Source of the DNA: Pseudomonadota bacterium
GTDB taxonomy: Bacteria; Pseudomonadota; Alphaproteobacteria; Rhizobiales; Aestuariivirgaceae
Direction: 5' to 3'
Assembly (NCBI GenBank): GCA_016522385.1
Contig: JAEKFU010000371.1
Span: 1 to 7,617, forward strand
Length of the DNA stretch: 7,617 bases
Part shown: positions 6,143 to 7,617 of the stretch, in pieces
Layout: each line of letters begins with the position of its first letter
How positions within the stretch are numbered: the stretch's first letter is position 1
Notes under the pieces: generated by a model
Seen by the model: the letters and a program-made list of their open reading frames with translations, nothing else
Told to the model about the DNA's origin: nothing
Databases searched by the model: none
Program-made: the position numbers and the translations under genes

Positions 6143-7435
6143 ATGGCGAATGTAGTCGTGGTCGGCGCCCAGTGGGGCGATGAGGGCAAGGGCAAGATTG
6201 TCGACTGGCTGTCTGAACGGGCCGATGTGGTGGTTAGGTTCCAGGGCGGGCACAATGCCGGTCACACGCTGGTAATTGATGGTGAGGTCTACAAGCTTTC
6301 GCTGTTGCCGTCCGGTATCGTCCGGCCGGGCAAGTTGTCGGTCATTGGCAATGGTGTCGTGATCGACCCCTGGGCGTTAAGTGAAGAGATCGAAAAACTG
6401 CAAGCGCAGGGCGTTTCTGTGTCGCGTGATAACCTGCGAATTGCAGAAAATGCCGCACTGATCCTTCCTTTGCACCGTGAACTTGATGGAATTCGCGAAG
6501 CTGCGGCCGGCAAAGGCAAGATTGGCACGACCGGCCGCGGCATTGGTCCGGCCTATGAAGACAAGGTCGGCCGGCGCGCTATCCGAGTTTGTGATCTGAA
6601 GAACCTGGACACGCTCGGGGGCAAGGTTGACCGCTTACTCGCACACCACAATGCCCTGCGGCGTGGCCTGGGGGTTGATAGTGTATCGACTGAAGAGCTT
6701 TGCGCGCAGCTGGCCGATGTCGGGCCGAAATTTCTGCCCTATATGGACACCGTGTGGCACCTGCTCGACGGGCATCGACGCGACGGCAGCCGCATTCTGT
6801 TTGAAGGCGCACAAGGTATCATGTTGGACATCGACCATGGCACCTATCCGTTCGTGACCTCCTCCAACACAATTGCTGCTCAAGCGGCCAGCGGATCGGG
6901 TGTTGGTCCTTCCGCGCTCAACTATGTACTGGGCATTGCCAAGGCTTACACGACACGGGTCGGGGCTGGGCCGTTTCCCAGTGAGCTGCATGACGCAACA
7001 GGCGAGCGGATCGGTGAACGCGGCAATGAGTTCGGTACGGTGACCGGCCGCAAGCGACGCTGTGGTTGGTTCGATGCAGTCATGGTGCGCCAGACGATCA
7101 AGACGGCTGGCATCAATGGCGTGGCGCTGACCAAGCTCGACGTGCTTGACGGGTTCGATGAGATCAATGTCTGTGTTAGCTATGAGCTGGATGGCGAGCG
7201 CATCGACCGGCTGCCAGCCGGGCAAAGCGCACAGGCCCGGATCAAACCAGTCTATGAAAGCTTTGAAGGTTGGCAGGAGACAACGGCCGGTGCCCGCTCA
7301 TGGAACGATCTGCCGGCGCAGGCGGTGAAGTATGTGCGCCATGTCGAAGAATTGATCGAATGTCCGGTCGCGCTTTTGTCGACGTCACCCGAGCGCGATG
7401 ACACCATCCTGATGAAGGATCCCTTCGCGGACTGA
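6143..7435 (+). CDS. purA: Adenylosuccinate synthetase
   Basis: Catalyses GTP-dependent condensation of IMP with aspartate to adenylosuccinate, the first committed step from IMP to AMP; cytosolic dimer. The 430 residues match the bacterial enzyme. The N-terminal signature QWGDEGKGK (10-18) contains the catalytic base D13, and H41 in GGHNAGHT is the general acid; both have the E. coli numbering. IMP and dimer contacts include GTTGRGIGPAYEDKVGRRAI (128-147), and NTIAA is at 242-246. The aspartate-binding loop region is GTVTGRKRRCGW (298-309) and the guanine-specificity motif is TKLDVLD (330-336). The C-terminus, SPERDDTILMKDPF, is typical. The start is the ATG at 6143, with AAAAGGGG at 6127-6134 as the ribosome-binding site. 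No partner purine gene lies beside it, so it is probably transcribed alone, or weakly from the dehydrogenase gene through the intervening hairpins. Confidence 0.98.
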   Translation: MANVVVVGAQWGDEGKGKIVDWLSERADVVVRFQGGHNAGHTLVIDGEVYKLSLLPSGIVRPGKLSVIGNGVVIDPWALSEEIEKLQAQGVSVSRDNLRIAENAALILPLHRELDGIREAAAGKGKIGTTGRGIGPAYEDKVGRRAIRVCDLKNLDTLGGKVDRLLAHHNALRRGLGVDSVSTEELCAQLADVGPKFLPYMDTVWHLLDGHRRDGSRILFEGAQGIMLDIDHGTYPFVTSSNTIAAQAASGSGVGPSALNYVLGIAKAYTTRVGAGPFPSELHDATGERIGERGNEFGTVTGRKRRCGWFDAVMVRQTIKTAGINGVALTKLDVLDGFDEINVCVSYELDGERIDRLPAGQSAQARIKPVYESFEGWQETTAGARSWNDLPAQAVKYVRHVEELIECPVALLSTSPERDDTILMKDPFAD

Positions 7436-7466
7436 TGCCACGACATTGGGCAGGGGCCGGATTGTT

Positions 7467-7488
7467 GCAACACCGTTGTTGGTGTTGC
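7467..7488 (+). terminator. Stem-loop downstream of purA, possible terminator
   Basis: GCAACACC (7467-7474) and GGTGTTGC (7481-7488) form a perfect 8-bp stem around GTTGTT, 31 bases after the purA stop codon. The following bases, TCACGG, contain no T-run. It may protect the purA mRNA end after factor-dependent termination rather than terminate by itself. Confidence 0.35.
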
Positions 7489-7580
7489 TCACGGCGCTGA
7501 CTCGTCTGCTATGCGGCAATGCAGGCCATCGAGCGGATGTTGCTGGAACCCAATCTCAGAATACGACTCGGCTTGCCGGA

Positions 7581-7617
7581 ATTAGAGCGTTTCTTTCTCA
7601 TGTGGAACCATTTGATG
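7581..7617. repeat. Possible left half of a palindromic intergenic repeat, cut by the window edge
   Basis: The stretch begins ATTAGAGCG, passes a T/C-rich segment, then reads GTGGAACCATTTGATG to the edge. CAT (7609-7611), TTG and ATG (7615-7617) form the start of an inverted repeat, as if the window ends just past the tip of a hairpin whose left arm is GTGGAACCAT. The overall look resembles short palindromic intergenic elements I associate with Hyphomicrobiales, but only half is visible. Confidence 0.3.

Larger units (their letters stand above)
7436..7617. other. Intergenic tail after purA
   Basis: No convincing gene. The region holds the hairpin at 7467-7488 and the repeat-like end at 7581-7617. 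A frame without stops runs from 7501 to the right edge, with a possible ATG at 7519. It lacks a ribosome-binding site, and its last part coincides with the repeat-like sequence, so it is not called. Confidence 0.5.

Noticed and set aside
7501..7617. Open frame running off the right edge, possible ATG at 7519
   Set aside because: Too short to judge, no ribosome-binding site, no recognisable similarity, and its end coincides with the putative palindromic repeat.
1..7617. CRISPR array, transposon, prophage, tRNA or riboswitch
   Set aside because: Reading both strands, I saw no direct-repeat array, transposase or integrase frame, tRNA-like cloverleaf or B12-box-like element; all large frames are common core genes.

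Overview
The window reads as an ordinary chromosomal core segment of an alphaproteobacterium, most likely of the order Hyphomicrobiales (Rhizobiales). This rests on the run of a PduO-type cobalamin adenosyltransferase, etfB, etfA and a 3-hydroxybutyryl-CoA dehydrogenase, on the moderately GC-rich codon use, and on gene spacing typical of that group. It is inference from gene content; no rRNA or other strong taxonomic marker is present. All seven genes lie on the + strand.

Layout. Positions 1-1779 hold the C-terminal part of a YbbP-like ABC transporter permease with two FtsX domains; its start lies left of the window. A 77-base gap carries a good candidate sigma-70 promoter with a small dyad over its -10 box. 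It precedes a short operon of ATP:cob(I)alamin adenosyltransferase (1857-2450) and a rhomboid serine protease (2458-3150), 7 bases apart. A 167-base gap with a candidate promoter and a perfect 12-base palindrome leads into etfB (3318-4067) and etfA (4070-5011), which are tightly coupled. After a 125-base gap with its own candidate promoter comes the 3-hydroxybutyryl-CoA dehydrogenase (5137-6012). A 130-base gap unusually rich in stem-loops separates it from purA (6143-7435). The last 182 bases hold a hairpin, no convincing gene, and at the right edge what looks like half of a palindromic intergenic repeat.

How the genes work together. EtfB and EtfA form the FAD- and AMP-containing electron-transfer flavoprotein. 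It takes electrons from acyl-CoA and related dehydrogenases and passes them to ETF:ubiquinone oxidoreductase. The dehydrogenase next door performs the NAD-dependent 3-hydroxyacyl-CoA step of short-chain fatty-acid oxidation or polyhydroxybutyrate/butyryl-CoA metabolism. The adenosyltransferase makes the cofactor used by methylmalonyl-CoA mutase and similar acyl-CoA mutases. The neighbourhood is therefore themed on short-chain acyl-CoA metabolism. The rhomboid protease and purA are not obviously part of that theme.

I found no undescribed system. The points most worth checking are noncoding: the palindrome upstream of etfB, the structured purA leader and the repeat at the right edge.
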